DNA from: CAYMKE01 sp964390955
Lineage (GTDB): Bacteria > Bacteroidota > Bacteroidia > Bacteroidales > JBBRXJ01
Assembly (NCBI GenBank): GCA_964390955.1
Contig: CAYMKE010000098.1
Span: 1-10,197 of the forward strand
DNA length: 10,197 bases
Reading direction: 5' to 3'
The position numbers and the translations under genes were made by a program. Under the pieces are notes generated by a model. The model made no database searches, was not told the DNA's origin, and saw only the letters and a list, made by a program, of their open reading frames with translations. This document shows positions 1 through 6,228 of this stretch, piece by piece; the first letter of the stretch is position 1, and every line of letters starts with the position of its first letter.

Positions 1-47
1 AAGATCATGATACAATATAAACAATAGAATGGTAGTTAATTATTGAG

Positions 48-69
48 CATCCCCTTAGCGTTTGGGATG
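48..69 (-). terminator. Weak hairpin downstream of leuB
   Basis: CATCCC (48-53) and GGGATG (64-69) form a 6-bp stem with a 10-nt loop, about 60-80 nt past the leuB stop in the direction of transcription. No U-run follows on the minus strand, so this is at best a weak or factor-dependent end of the operon. I see nothing else of note in bases 1-125. Confidence 0.25.
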
Positions 70-125
70 ACAGTCGGTTTAAACTATGCCAGAATAAAGT
101 CAGTTTATTAGCCTGTATTACAGCA

Positions 126-1193
126 TTAACTCACCTGTTGGGCAATCATATCACCTACTTCAGATGTTGAATAGCCCATTCTTCCAGCACCCATGTCTTT
201 GATTTTATTTGCTGTGACATCGGCAATAGCACTTTCAATTTTGTCTTTTGCTTTGTCTTCCCCGAGTATTTCAAGCATCATGGCTGCACTTTGTATGGCA
301 GCAAGCGGGTTGATGATGTTTTGCCCGGTATATTTCGGGGCAGAACCACCAATGGGCTCAAACATACTCACGCCTTCGGGGTTGATGTTACCTCCGGCAG
401 CAATGCCCATACCGCCTTGTGTCATAGCGCCCAGGTCTGTAATGATGTCACCAAACATATTCCCGGTTACGATCACGTCAAACCATTCCGGATTTTTTAC
501 CATCCACATGCATGTGGCATCCACGTGATAATAATCCCGGCGAATATTGGCATATTCTTTTTCGCCTAATTCATGAAATGCTCTTTCCCACAAGTCATAA
601 GCATAAGTCAATACATTGGTCTTTCCGCACAGGGCTAATGTATTGTCTTTGTTTCGTTTCTTCGTGTATTCAAAAGCAAATTTAAGACAACGGTCGACCT
701 GGTGCCGTGAATACACCATGCTCTGTACAGCAACTTCGTGTTTTGTTCCTTTCATGGAAAAACCGCCTGTACCTGTATACAGTCCACCGGTATTTTCTCT
801 TACCACAACATAGTCAATGTCTTCCGGCCCCTTGTCTTTCAAAGGAATGTCTACCCCGGGGTATAATTTTACAGGCCTGAGGTTGATGTATTGATCCAAT
901 TCAAAACGTGTTTTCAACAATATGCCTTTTTCAAGGATCCCGGGTTTTACATCAGGGTGCCCGATAGCGCCCAATAAGATGGAGTCGAATTTCCTTAGTT
1001 CATCAATTGCAGAATCAGGTAATACTTCTCCCGTGCGCTTATACCTTTCGCCGCCAAAGTCAAATTCTGTATACTCCATTTTATATCCAAATGGTTTGGC
1101 AGCTGCGTTTAATACTTTCAGCGCTTCACGCGTTACTTCAGGCCCGGTGCCATCACCCGGGATGACGGCGATTTTATATGATCTCTCACTCAT
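126..1193 (-). CDS. leuB: 3-isopropylmalate dehydrogenase (also acts on methylmalate)
   Basis: A 355-residue cytoplasmic NAD-dependent beta-decarboxylating dehydrogenase of the isocitrate/isopropylmalate dehydrogenase family. It oxidises 3-isopropylmalate to 2-oxoisocaproate; in the citramalate route LeuB converts 3-methylmalate to 2-oxobutyrate. Visible features are the N-terminal IPGDGTGPEV (11-20), the substrate-loop segment FELDQYINLRPVKLYPGV (97-114), VVRENTGGLYTG (130-141), the family signature NMFGDIITDLGAMTQGG (245-261) and the NAD-site stretch GGSAPKYTGQN (282-292). A Gly replaces the usual His before GSAP, and FELDQYINLRP resembles the actinobacterial-type LeuB branch rather than the E. 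coli type. The length is normal. It is last in the operon, 113 bp after cimA, the widest gap between the enzyme genes. A tartrate or other hydroxyacid dehydrogenase of the same family is possible from sequence alone, but the operon makes LeuB the firm choice. Confidence 0.95.
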   Translation of the reverse strand: MSERSYKIAVIPGDGTGPEVTREALKVLNAAAKPFGYKMEYTEFDFGGERYKRTGEVLPDSAIDELRKFDSILLGAIGHPDVKPGILEKGILLKTRFELDQYINLRPVKLYPGVDIPLKDKGPEDIDYVVVRENTGGLYTGTGGFSMKGTKHEVAVQSMVYSRHQVDRCLKFAFEYTKKRNKDNTLALCGKTNVLTYAYDLWERAFHELGEKEYANIRRDYYHVDATCMWMVKNPEWFDVIVTGNMFGDIITDLGAMTQGGMGIAAGGNINPEGVSMFEPIGGSAPKYTGQNIINPLAAIQSAAMMLEILGEDKAKDKIESAIADVTANKIKDMGAGRMGYSTSEVGDMIAQQVS

Positions 1194-1221
1194 GGTATGT
1201 TATATTTAATTATGTTATAAA

Positions 1222-1258
1222 ATGCAACAATAATAGAAATTTATTTTTAAAACACAAA
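1222..1258 (-). promoter_or_regulatory. Possible internal promoter for leuB
   Basis: In the 113-bp cimA-leuB gap the minus strand reads TTTG (1258-1255) and then TATTGTTGCAT (1232-1222). The latter differs by one base from the TATTTTTGCAT found upstream of the leader, yebC and miaB. The spacer is 22 nt, or 19 nt if TATTATTG (1235-1228) is taken as the -7 box. This fits a secondary start giving leuB some expression independent of the attenuator, but the match is weak. Confidence 0.3.
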
Positions 1259-1306
1259 ATTCAGACGGAATGCAGAAGTTAACCCAATGCATCTCCCGTG
1301 TTCTTC

Positions 1307-2836
1307 TTACATATTCTCAATGATATTAAGCATTTTCAGGGTCGCTTTAATTGCTGCCACTGTCTGGTCGCTGTCCAGCCCCCTGGTTTTTAATTTTTTT
1401 CCTTCATACTCCCAGGTGATAAATGTTTCTACCAGGGCATCGGTTTTACCACCGGGAGGGATGGTTACGGTATAATCTGTAAGCATCGGATACTTTTTGT
1501 TCAGTTGGCCGTATATTTTCCATATGGCTTTCATGAATGCATCATATTGGCCGTCGCCCGGGGATGTTTCTTCATAATGTTTCCCGTTTATTTCGATGCT
1601 CACTGTTGCTACCGGTTTAAGGCCATTGACCGTTGAAAGCGAAAAATTGTTTATTTTGATCTTTTCTCCAATGGTCGTACTTTTTAGCACATCAGATATA
1701 ATATAGGGCAGGTCTTCTTTGGTGACATTTTCTTTTTTGTCAGCCAGTTCAATGATCCGTTGTGTTACTTTTTGCATTGATTCAGGATCAAGGTTGATGC
1801 CAAGTTCTTCGAGGTTTTTTTTGATGTTGGCTTTTCCGGATGTCTTGCCTAAAGCATATTCCCTGACCCGTCCAAAGCGTTCGGGATGCAATTCATTATG
1901 ATATAAATTACATTTGCTGTCGCCATCGGCATGCACCCCGCATGTCTGTGTGAAAACAAATTCACCTATCAATGGTTTGTTGGTTGGAATACGGATCCCG
2001 GAGAATGACTCCACCAATTTACTGATCAGGTTGAGCTTGCTTTCATTGATGTTCATCCCACAATTCATATGGTCTTTGAGTATGGCAATTACACTTGACA
2101 ATGGGACATTGCCTGCTCGTTCTCCCAACCCGTTTACCGTGGTATGGATGCATTGTATGCCGGCTTTAACAGCCGAATAAACATTGGCTGTAGCCAGGTC
2201 ATAATCATTATGAGGATGAAAATCAAATGCCAGGCCGGGATACTTGTCCACCATTTTTTTACAATACTCGTAGGTGGTATCCTGATTCAAAATACCCAGT
2301 GTGTCAGGAAGCATGAAATTTTGTATTGGCTCTTTTTGTAAGTGCTTCATGAGCAGGTCAATATACTTCGGTGAATCCTTCATCCCATTTGACCAATCTT
2401 CAAGATATACATTGATATTCAGCCCGTTTTCATGTGCATATTGAATGGCTTGTTGTATATCAGATAAATGTTCCCGCGGGCTTTTTTTGAGTTGTTCCTT
2501 TGCATGTTTTTCAGAACCTTTGCATAATAAATTCACAGTTTTGCCACCAGCTGCCATGATCCAGTCAATGGATTTAGTCCCGTCAATAAACCCTAAAAAT
2601 TCGATTTTATCCAGAACATTATTTTCTCCGGCCCATTGACATATATGTTGAGCCGCACGAAATTCTCCTTCGGAAACCCGCGCAGAACCGATCTCAATAC
2701 GGTCCACTTTTACTTCTTCCAAAAGAATTTTGGCGATATTCAGTTTTTCAGTTTCAGTAAAAGAAACCCCTGAGGTTTGTTCTCCATCCCGCAGGGTTGT
2801 ATCCATTATTTGTACGTGGCATTTGTTTGTTGTCAT
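1307..2836 (-). CDS. cimA: (R)-citramalate synthase, LeuA/CimA family
   Basis: A 509-residue cytoplasmic acyltransferase that most likely condenses pyruvate with acetyl-CoA to (R)-citramalate, the first step of threonine-independent isoleucine synthesis. The N-terminal TIM barrel carries DTTLRDGEQT (12-21), the metal-site FHPHND (206-211) and VNGLGERAGN (234-243). A C-terminal regulatory domain (about 385-505) includes GDGQYDAF and IPPGGKTDALVET. From memory of the Leptospira interrogans citramalate synthase structures, the substrate residues are Arg16, Asp17, Leu81, Leu104, Tyr144, Thr179, Asp304, Asn310 and Tyr312. All nine occur here at the same numbers. Leu104 and Tyr144 form the small pocket that favours pyruvate over 2-oxoisovalerate. 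Residues reported to line the isoleucine site are kept one position later (Tyr431, Leu452, Tyr455, Ile459, Val469). It starts 12 bp after leuD. Automatic annotation would probably say 2-isopropylmalate synthase, which stays possible without an assay. Confidence 0.8.
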   Translation of the reverse strand: MTTNKCHVQIMDTTLRDGEQTSGVSFTETEKLNIAKILLEEVKVDRIEIGSARVSEGEFRAAQHICQWAGENNVLDKIEFLGFIDGTKSIDWIMAAGGKTVNLLCKGSEKHAKEQLKKSPREHLSDIQQAIQYAHENGLNINVYLEDWSNGMKDSPKYIDLLMKHLQKEPIQNFMLPDTLGILNQDTTYEYCKKMVDKYPGLAFDFHPHNDYDLATANVYSAVKAGIQCIHTTVNGLGERAGNVPLSSVIAILKDHMNCGMNINESKLNLISKLVESFSGIRIPTNKPLIGEFVFTQTCGVHADGDSKCNLYHNELHPERFGRVREYALGKTSGKANIKKNLEELGINLDPESMQKVTQRIIELADKKENVTKEDLPYIISDVLKSTTIGEKIKINNFSLSTVNGLKPVATVSIEINGKHYEETSPGDGQYDAFMKAIWKIYGQLNKKYPMLTDYTVTIPPGGKTDALVETFITWEYEGKKLKTRGLDSDQTVAAIKATLKMLNIIENM

Positions 2837-2848
2837 GGCATATATTTT

Positions 2849-3448
2849 TTATCCTACAGAATAAGGATTTTTAAATGCTTTGATCTTATCTTTCATGGTC
2901 AATACATAGTCAATGTCATCCAATCCTTTTAATAAACATTCTTTTTTATAAGGATTGATTTCAAAGTGCTCTTTTTCTCCTGTTTTCATGAGTTCGATTA
3001 CCTGGTTTTCCAGATCAACTTTCAATTTGGTGCCAGGGTCTTCATGAATTGCGTTGAATATTTTTTCTGAAAATTGTTCGGATATCTGTACAGGCAGTAC
3101 GCCATTATTCAATGCGTTGTTTTTAAAGATATCGGCAAAAAAGCTTGATACCACTACACGGAATCCGTATCCATGGATAGCCCAGGCAGCATGTTCACGG
3201 CTGGAACCGCTTCCAAAGTTTTTTCCGGCAACCAGAATTTTTCCTTTGTATTTTGGGTCATTTAAAACAAAGTCATTTTTGGGTTGTCCTTCTTTGTCAT
3301 ATCTCCAGTCGCAAAACAGATTATCTCCAAAACCTTCACGTGTGGTGGCTTTCAAGAATCGTGCCGGGATGATTTGATCCGTATCTATGTTTTCATATGG
3401 AAGAGGCACAGCTGTGCTTTCTAATGTTTTGAATTTTTCGATCGCCAT
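2849..3448 (-). CDS. leuD: 3-isopropylmalate dehydratase small subunit
   Basis: A 199-residue small subunit (swivel domain) of isopropylmalate isomerase, partner of LeuC. The complex isomerises 2-isopropylmalate to 3-isopropylmalate, and LeuCD also works on citramalate, via citraconate, to give methylmalate. Typical motifs are YENIDTDQIIPARFLK (18-33) and the substrate-binding loop GKNFGSGSSREHAAWAI (75-91), followed by SSFFADIFKNNALNNGVLPV (101-120). The length is normal for bacterial LeuD. It lies 27 bp after leuC and 12 bp before cimA, so these genes are almost certainly co-transcribed. No Shine-Dalgarno site is seen; the region before the ATG is A/T-rich. Confidence 0.96.
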   Translation of the reverse strand: MAIEKFKTLESTAVPLPYENIDTDQIIPARFLKATTREGFGDNLFCDWRYDKEGQPKNDFVLNDPKYKGKILVAGKNFGSGSSREHAAWAIHGYGFRVVVSSFFADIFKNNALNNGVLPVQISEQFSEKIFNAIHEDPGTKLKVDLENQVIELMKTGEKEHFEINPYKKECLLKGLDDIDYVLTMKDKIKAFKNPYSVG

Positions 3449-3475
3449 TGTTTGTTATTTTTAAAGTTAAGAAAA

Positions 3476-4879
3476 TCAACCCATTAATTCCCTGGGGTCT
3501 GTAATTTGGCCTGTTACAGCAGCAGCAGCTGCTACCAGTGGGCTTGCCAGGATGGTACGGGAACCCGGCCCCTGGCGTCCTTCAAAATTTCTGTTTGATG
3601 TTGAAACAGCGTATTTCCCTTCCGGTACTTTGTCTTCATTCATTGCCAGGCAAGCAGAACATCCCGGTTGACGGAATTCAAATCCGGCTTCTTCAAGGAT
3701 GTTTACCAGTCCTTCTTCCTGGGCTTGTTTTTCAACCAGTTTGGAACCGGGAACGATCCACGCAGTTACATTGTCTGCTTTTTTTCTTCCTTTTACCAAA
3801 TCTGCAAATTCCCTGAAGTCTTCTATTCGTCCGTTTGTACAACTTCCAACAAAGACATAGTCTATTTTTTTACCTGCCATTGGTTCGCCCGGTTTGAAAC
3901 CCATGTATTCAAGTGATTTTTTAAAAGAACCCTTACTGCTGTCAGGAATATCTGATTCAGCAGGGATTTTTTCAGTGATGCCTATGCCCATTCCCGGGTT
4001 GGTACCAAAGGTTACCATAGGTTCTATGTCATTGGCATCAAATGTATATTCAGTGTCGAATACAGCACCATCATCCGTGTATAATTGTTTCCATTTTTCT
4101 ATAGCTTCGTCCAATTTATCTCCTTTGGGTGCAAATTCACGGCCTTTCAAATAATCGAACGTGGTTTGGTCAGGGGCAATAAACCCTCCTCTGGCTCCGC
4201 TCTCGATGCTCATGTTGCTCACGGTCATGCGGCCTTCCATTGACAGGTTTTGTATGGCCGGGCCTGCATATTCAATAAAATGGCCGGTGCCACCGCTTGT
4301 TGACAGCTTTGATATAATATAAAGAATCAGGTCTTTTGATGTGACTCCTTTTTGAAGTGTTCCATTGACAGTGATCCGCATTTTTTTAGGTTTGGGCTGT
4401 AATATGCAATGCGTGGCAAGTACCATTTCCACTTCACTGGTACCAACACCAAAAGCAACAGCGCCAAATGCACCGTGCGTTGACGTGTGGCTGTCGCCGC
4501 AAACAATAGTAAGGCCTGGTTGTGTAATGCCTAATTCAGGCCCTACCACATGCACGACACCCTGGTAAGGATGGTTCAGGCCAAAATGGAGAATCCCAAA
4601 TTCACTGGCATTTTTTTCTAACGTTTTGACTTGTGTCCTGGAGAGTTCTTCTTTTATTTCCAGGTGTTGGTTCAGCGTGGGGACATTGTGGTCTGGTGTC
4701 GCCATGGTGTCTTCTTTTGTAAAGACATCAAGGCCACGGTTTCTGAGTCCTTCGAATGCCTGTGGACTGGTTACTTCGTGTACAAAGTGTTTGTCAATGT
4801 ACAACACGCTGGGGCCGCCTTCTATCTGTGATATCACATGGCTGTCCCAAATTTTGTCAAATAATGTTTTTGCCGCCAA
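3476..4879 (-). CDS. leuC: 3-isopropylmalate dehydratase large subunit
   Basis: The large, iron-sulfur subunit of isopropylmalate isomerase (aconitase superfamily). I place the start at TTG 4879-4877, giving 467 residues. The reading frame continues upstream to an ATG at 4942, but that codon lies in the loop of the terminator hairpin and the extra 21 residues are unlike LeuC. With the TTG start the mature N-terminus resembles the usual KTLFDKIWDSHV, and the 4Fe-4S ligands fall at Cys347, Cys407 and Cys410, the numbering I recall for E. coli LeuC. Motifs are CGDSHTSTHGAFGAVAFG (127-144), VGSCTNGR (344-351) and PGCSACLAMN (405-414). It is the first enzyme gene of the operon, directly after the attenuator. 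A TTG start is uncommon and may lower its translation. Confidence 0.95.
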   Translation of the reverse strand: MAAKTLFDKIWDSHVISQIEGGPSVLYIDKHFVHEVTSPQAFEGLRNRGLDVFTKEDTMATPDHNVPTLNQHLEIKEELSRTQVKTLEKNASEFGILHFGLNHPYQGVVHVVGPELGITQPGLTIVCGDSHTSTHGAFGAVAFGVGTSEVEMVLATHCILQPKPKKMRITVNGTLQKGVTSKDLILYIISKLSTSGGTGHFIEYAGPAIQNLSMEGRMTVSNMSIESGARGGFIAPDQTTFDYLKGREFAPKGDKLDEAIEKWKQLYTDDGAVFDTEYTFDANDIEPMVTFGTNPGMGIGITEKIPAESDIPDSSKGSFKKSLEYMGFKPGEPMAGKKIDYVFVGSCTNGRIEDFREFADLVKGRKKADNVTAWIVPGSKLVEKQAQEEGLVNILEEAGFEFRQPGCSACLAMNEDKVPEGKYAVSTSNRNFEGRQGPGSRTILASPLVAAAAAVTGQITDPRELMG

Positions 4880-4910
4880 AGTCTGTTTAATTTTAAAAGT
4901 TAAACCATAT

Positions 4911-4955
4911 AAAATAAAAAAACCATTCTTACATTTTGGCAAGAATGGTTTTTTT
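4911..4955 (-). terminator. Attenuator terminator upstream of leuC
   Basis: A perfect 15-bp inverted repeat: arms 4955-4941 and 4930-4916, loop 4940-4931. On the minus strand the 3' arm ends in seven U, followed by AUUUU. It is an intrinsic terminator by its form, and it sits between the leader promoter and leuC, so it can only control entry into the operon. Because the arms begin with A and end with T runs, it would also read as a terminator on the plus strand, but no plus-strand gene enters it. Confidence 0.88.
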
Positions 4956-5042
4956 AATCTTTTTTAGCATATACCATTCTCACCTGGGAAATTGAATAAT
5001 TATACCAGCAAGTAATAAAATGTCAATAATGATGAATGATAT
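4916..5042 (-). promoter_or_regulatory. Four-segment ribosome-mediated attenuator
   Basis: Four minus-strand RNA segments can pair in three exclusive ways. Segment 1 (5042-5034, AUAUCAUUC) pairs with segment 2 (4979-4971, GAAUGGUAU) over 9 bp with one G-U: the protector. Segment 2 (4980-4973, AGAAUGGU) pairs with segment 3 (4949-4942, ACCAUUCU) over 8 Watson-Crick pairs: the antiterminator. Segment 3 pairs with segment 4 (4930-4922) in the terminator. Segment 1 lies within the leader reading frame just before the first Ile run, and segment 2 begins at the last base of the leader stop codon. A ribosome stalled on the Ile/Leu codons would cover segment 1 and free segment 2, giving readthrough. 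A ribosome at the stop codon would mask segment 2, giving termination. The pairings are seen in the sequence; the switching is inferred. Confidence 0.82.
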
Positions 5043-5060
5043 TTTGCTTAAGTGTCTCAT
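4980..5060 (-). CDS. Ile/Leu-rich leader peptide of the leuC operon
   Basis: A 26-codon reading frame, ATG 5060 to TGA 4980. It contains 8 Ile codons (ATA, ATC and ATT) and 4 Leu codons (TTA and CTT), 12 of 26 residues. The core reads FIIIDILLLAGIIIQ; there is no Val. The peptide is expected to have no function of its own: its translation senses charged tRNA-Ile and tRNA-Leu and sets the fold of the downstream attenuator. Its stop codon overlaps segment 2 of that structure. The control codons (Ile10 to Ile22) end four sense codons before the stop, a sensible distance for a stalled ribosome to leave segment 2 uncovered. The start region is A/T-rich with no Shine-Dalgarno site. A hydrophobic small protein is the alternative, but the hairpins make that unlikely. 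Confidence 0.85.
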   Translation of the reverse strand: MRHLSKISFIIIDILLLAGIIIQFPR

Positions 5061-5098
5061 TAATAAATTTATATATTAATTGTATTGTTTTTTTGACT

Positions 5099-5114
5099 TG
5101 TCTAAGTTTAGACA
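5099..5114. repeat. 16-bp inverted repeat at the leader transcription start
   Basis: TGTCTAA (5099-5105) and TTAGACA (5108-5114) are separated by GT, a near-perfect palindrome just downstream of the putative -7 box (5128-5121). At this place it could be an operator for a dimeric repressor or a small hairpin at the 5' end of the leader RNA. I cannot tell these apart from sequence. Confidence 0.45.
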
Positions 5115-5120
5115 CAGATG

Positions 5121-5151
5121 CAAAAATATAAAAATTATGGATAAAAAGAAA
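5121..5151 (-). promoter_or_regulatory. Promoter of the leuC-leuD-cimA-leuB operon
   Basis: On the minus strand TATTTTTG (5128-5121) matches the Bacteroidota -7 consensus TAnnTTTG exactly. TTTC (5151-5148), one mismatch from the -33 TTTG, lies 19 nt upstream. Transcription should start near 5117, leaving a leader RNA of about 200 nt to the end of the terminator. The sequence lies in the 320-bp gap between yebC and leuC; the rest of that gap is the attenuator and A/T-rich DNA. Confidence 0.6.
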
Positions 5152-5199
5152 AATATATTTGTTATTTATCGTTTGAATAAACAGGAGTTACACGATTGC

Positions 5200-5955
5200 T
5201 TATTCATTCTCCATTGCTTCTACAATTTCATCGGTAATTTCAAGGTTATGAAATACCTGCTGTACATCTTCATCTTCTTCAAACTCATCAATAATTTTTA
5301 ATGTTTTGATGGCCTCTTCTTTATCCAGTGCTTTTGTTGTAATTGGAATTCTTTTTAATTCTGCATTTTCGGTTTCTATGTTCATTTCTTCCAGTTTTTT
5401 CTGAACACTCCCGAAATTTTCAAGGGATGTTGTCAGAATGAAATATTCTTCATCGGACTCAAAGTCGTCAATCCCTGCATCAATCATTTCCAGTTCAAAT
5501 TCTTCCGGGTTTATGTCTTCATTGACTGGAATGGTAAATACGCCTTTTTGTTCGAATTGAAAGCTCAGTGACCCTTTGGTGCCCAAATTGCCGCCCCGTT
5601 TGTTAAATATGGCACGTACAGAGCTGACAGTCCTGTTTTTATTATCTGTCAGACATTCCACAATAACTCCTATGCCATGAGGTAAATACCCTTCATAGGT
5701 TTCTTTTTCGAGGTTACTTGGGTCTTTTTTGGCTTTGTTAATCGCTCTTTCAATGTTGTCTTTGGGCATGTTTACCCCTTTTGCATTGTTTATTGCTGTT
5801 CTTAACTGCGCGTTGGTCGTCGGGTCTGTATCGCCACCCGCATCTTTAATAGCTATTTCAATTTCTTTTGTGACACGTGAAAAAATTTTGGAACGCTTTG
5901 CATCTGCCGCACCCTTTTTGCGTTTTACTTTTGACCATTTATTATGTCCTGCCAT
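5200..5955 (-). CDS. yebC: YebC/TACO1-family translation factor
   Basis: A 251-residue cytoplasmic protein of the YebC/PmpR/TACO1 family. The family was long annotated as a transcriptional regulator; more recent work links it to relief of ribosome stalling, notably at proline stretches. The diagnostic N-terminus MAGHNKWSKVKRKKGAADAK (1-20) fixes the start at ATG 5955; the frame runs on to an ATG at 5994, but those 13 residues lie outside the family. Other family signatures are GVNMPKDNIERAI and YEGYLPHGIGVIVECLTDNK, then the three-domain body with GTKGSLSFQFEQKGVF. The C-terminus is strongly acidic. It is transcribed away from miaB and toward the leuC leader. I see no clear terminator after it, so some readthrough into the leader is possible. 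Confidence 0.95.
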   Translation of the reverse strand: MAGHNKWSKVKRKKGAADAKRSKIFSRVTKEIEIAIKDAGGDTDPTTNAQLRTAINNAKGVNMPKDNIERAINKAKKDPSNLEKETYEGYLPHGIGVIVECLTDNKNRTVSSVRAIFNKRGGNLGTKGSLSFQFEQKGVFTIPVNEDINPEEFELEMIDAGIDDFESDEEYFILTTSLENFGSVQKKLEEMNIETENAELKRIPITTKALDKEEAIKTLKIIDEFEEDEDVQQVFHNLEITDEIVEAMENE

Positions 5956-6079
5956 AGTTAATGATATTTTAATGATAAAGTGCAAACGATTCACATGTCA
6001 GACGGATGAAATTTTAATTATGTTTCTGCATTGCATCTGGTAAAGTTGAATGGTTTGCTTCGTTTAAAACATTTTATAA

Positions 6080-6090
6080 ATGCAAAAATA
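6080..6090 (-). promoter_or_regulatory. Probable yebC -7 element
   Basis: The minus strand reads TATTTTTGCAT (6090-6080), containing the TAnnTTTG box, about 125 nt before the yebC start codon. No convincing -33 TTTG is seen at the usual spacing, so the call rests on the -7 box and its identity with the leader and miaB elements. Confidence 0.45.
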
Positions 6091-6176
6091 TAAATAATCT
6101 TTAATTTTTCTATGGCATTGAACGGACTCGCGTGTCAAAGAATTTTACATTGCACGGTTCATAACTTAAACTTTAT

Positions 6177-6187
6177 TATTTTTGCAT
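6177..6187 (+). promoter_or_regulatory. Probable miaB -7 element
   Basis: TATTTTTGCAT (6177-6187) contains TAnnTTTG and lies about 40 nt before the miaB start. The nearest TTG upstream (6150-6152) is 24 nt away, longer than usual, so the -33 element is uncertain. Confidence 0.45.
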
Positions 6188-6228
6188 TCAGAAAATGTTG
6201 AATCAAATACTAAATAGAGAAAGAAAAA

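Noticed and set aside
77..84. GTTTAAAC palindrome
   Set aside because: An 8-bp A/T-rich palindrome in intergenic DNA with no promoter beside it; expected by chance.
4880..4942. N-terminal extension of leuC from the ATG at 4942
   Set aside because: The ATG is in the terminator loop, the 21 residues do not resemble LeuC, and the TTG start restores the expected cysteine numbering.
4911..5130. T-box or metabolite riboswitch upstream of leuC
   Set aside because: No T-box consensus (TGGNACCGCG-like) and no known riboswitch core is visible; the translated Ile/Leu-rich frame and the three pairings explain the leader better.
5130..5199. Terminator after yebC
   Set aside because: Only a 5-bp A/T stem and scattered T-runs are present, not enough for an intrinsic terminator.
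5080..5301. Plus-strand 73-residue frame over the leuC leader and the yebC end
   Set aside because: It is low-complexity, Phe/Ile/Lys-rich and antisense to the leader promoter and yebC; no family features.
5956..5994. Longer yebC starting at 5994
   Set aside because: YebC proteins begin with MAGHNKW, which is encoded from 5955; the extra 13 residues have no family support.
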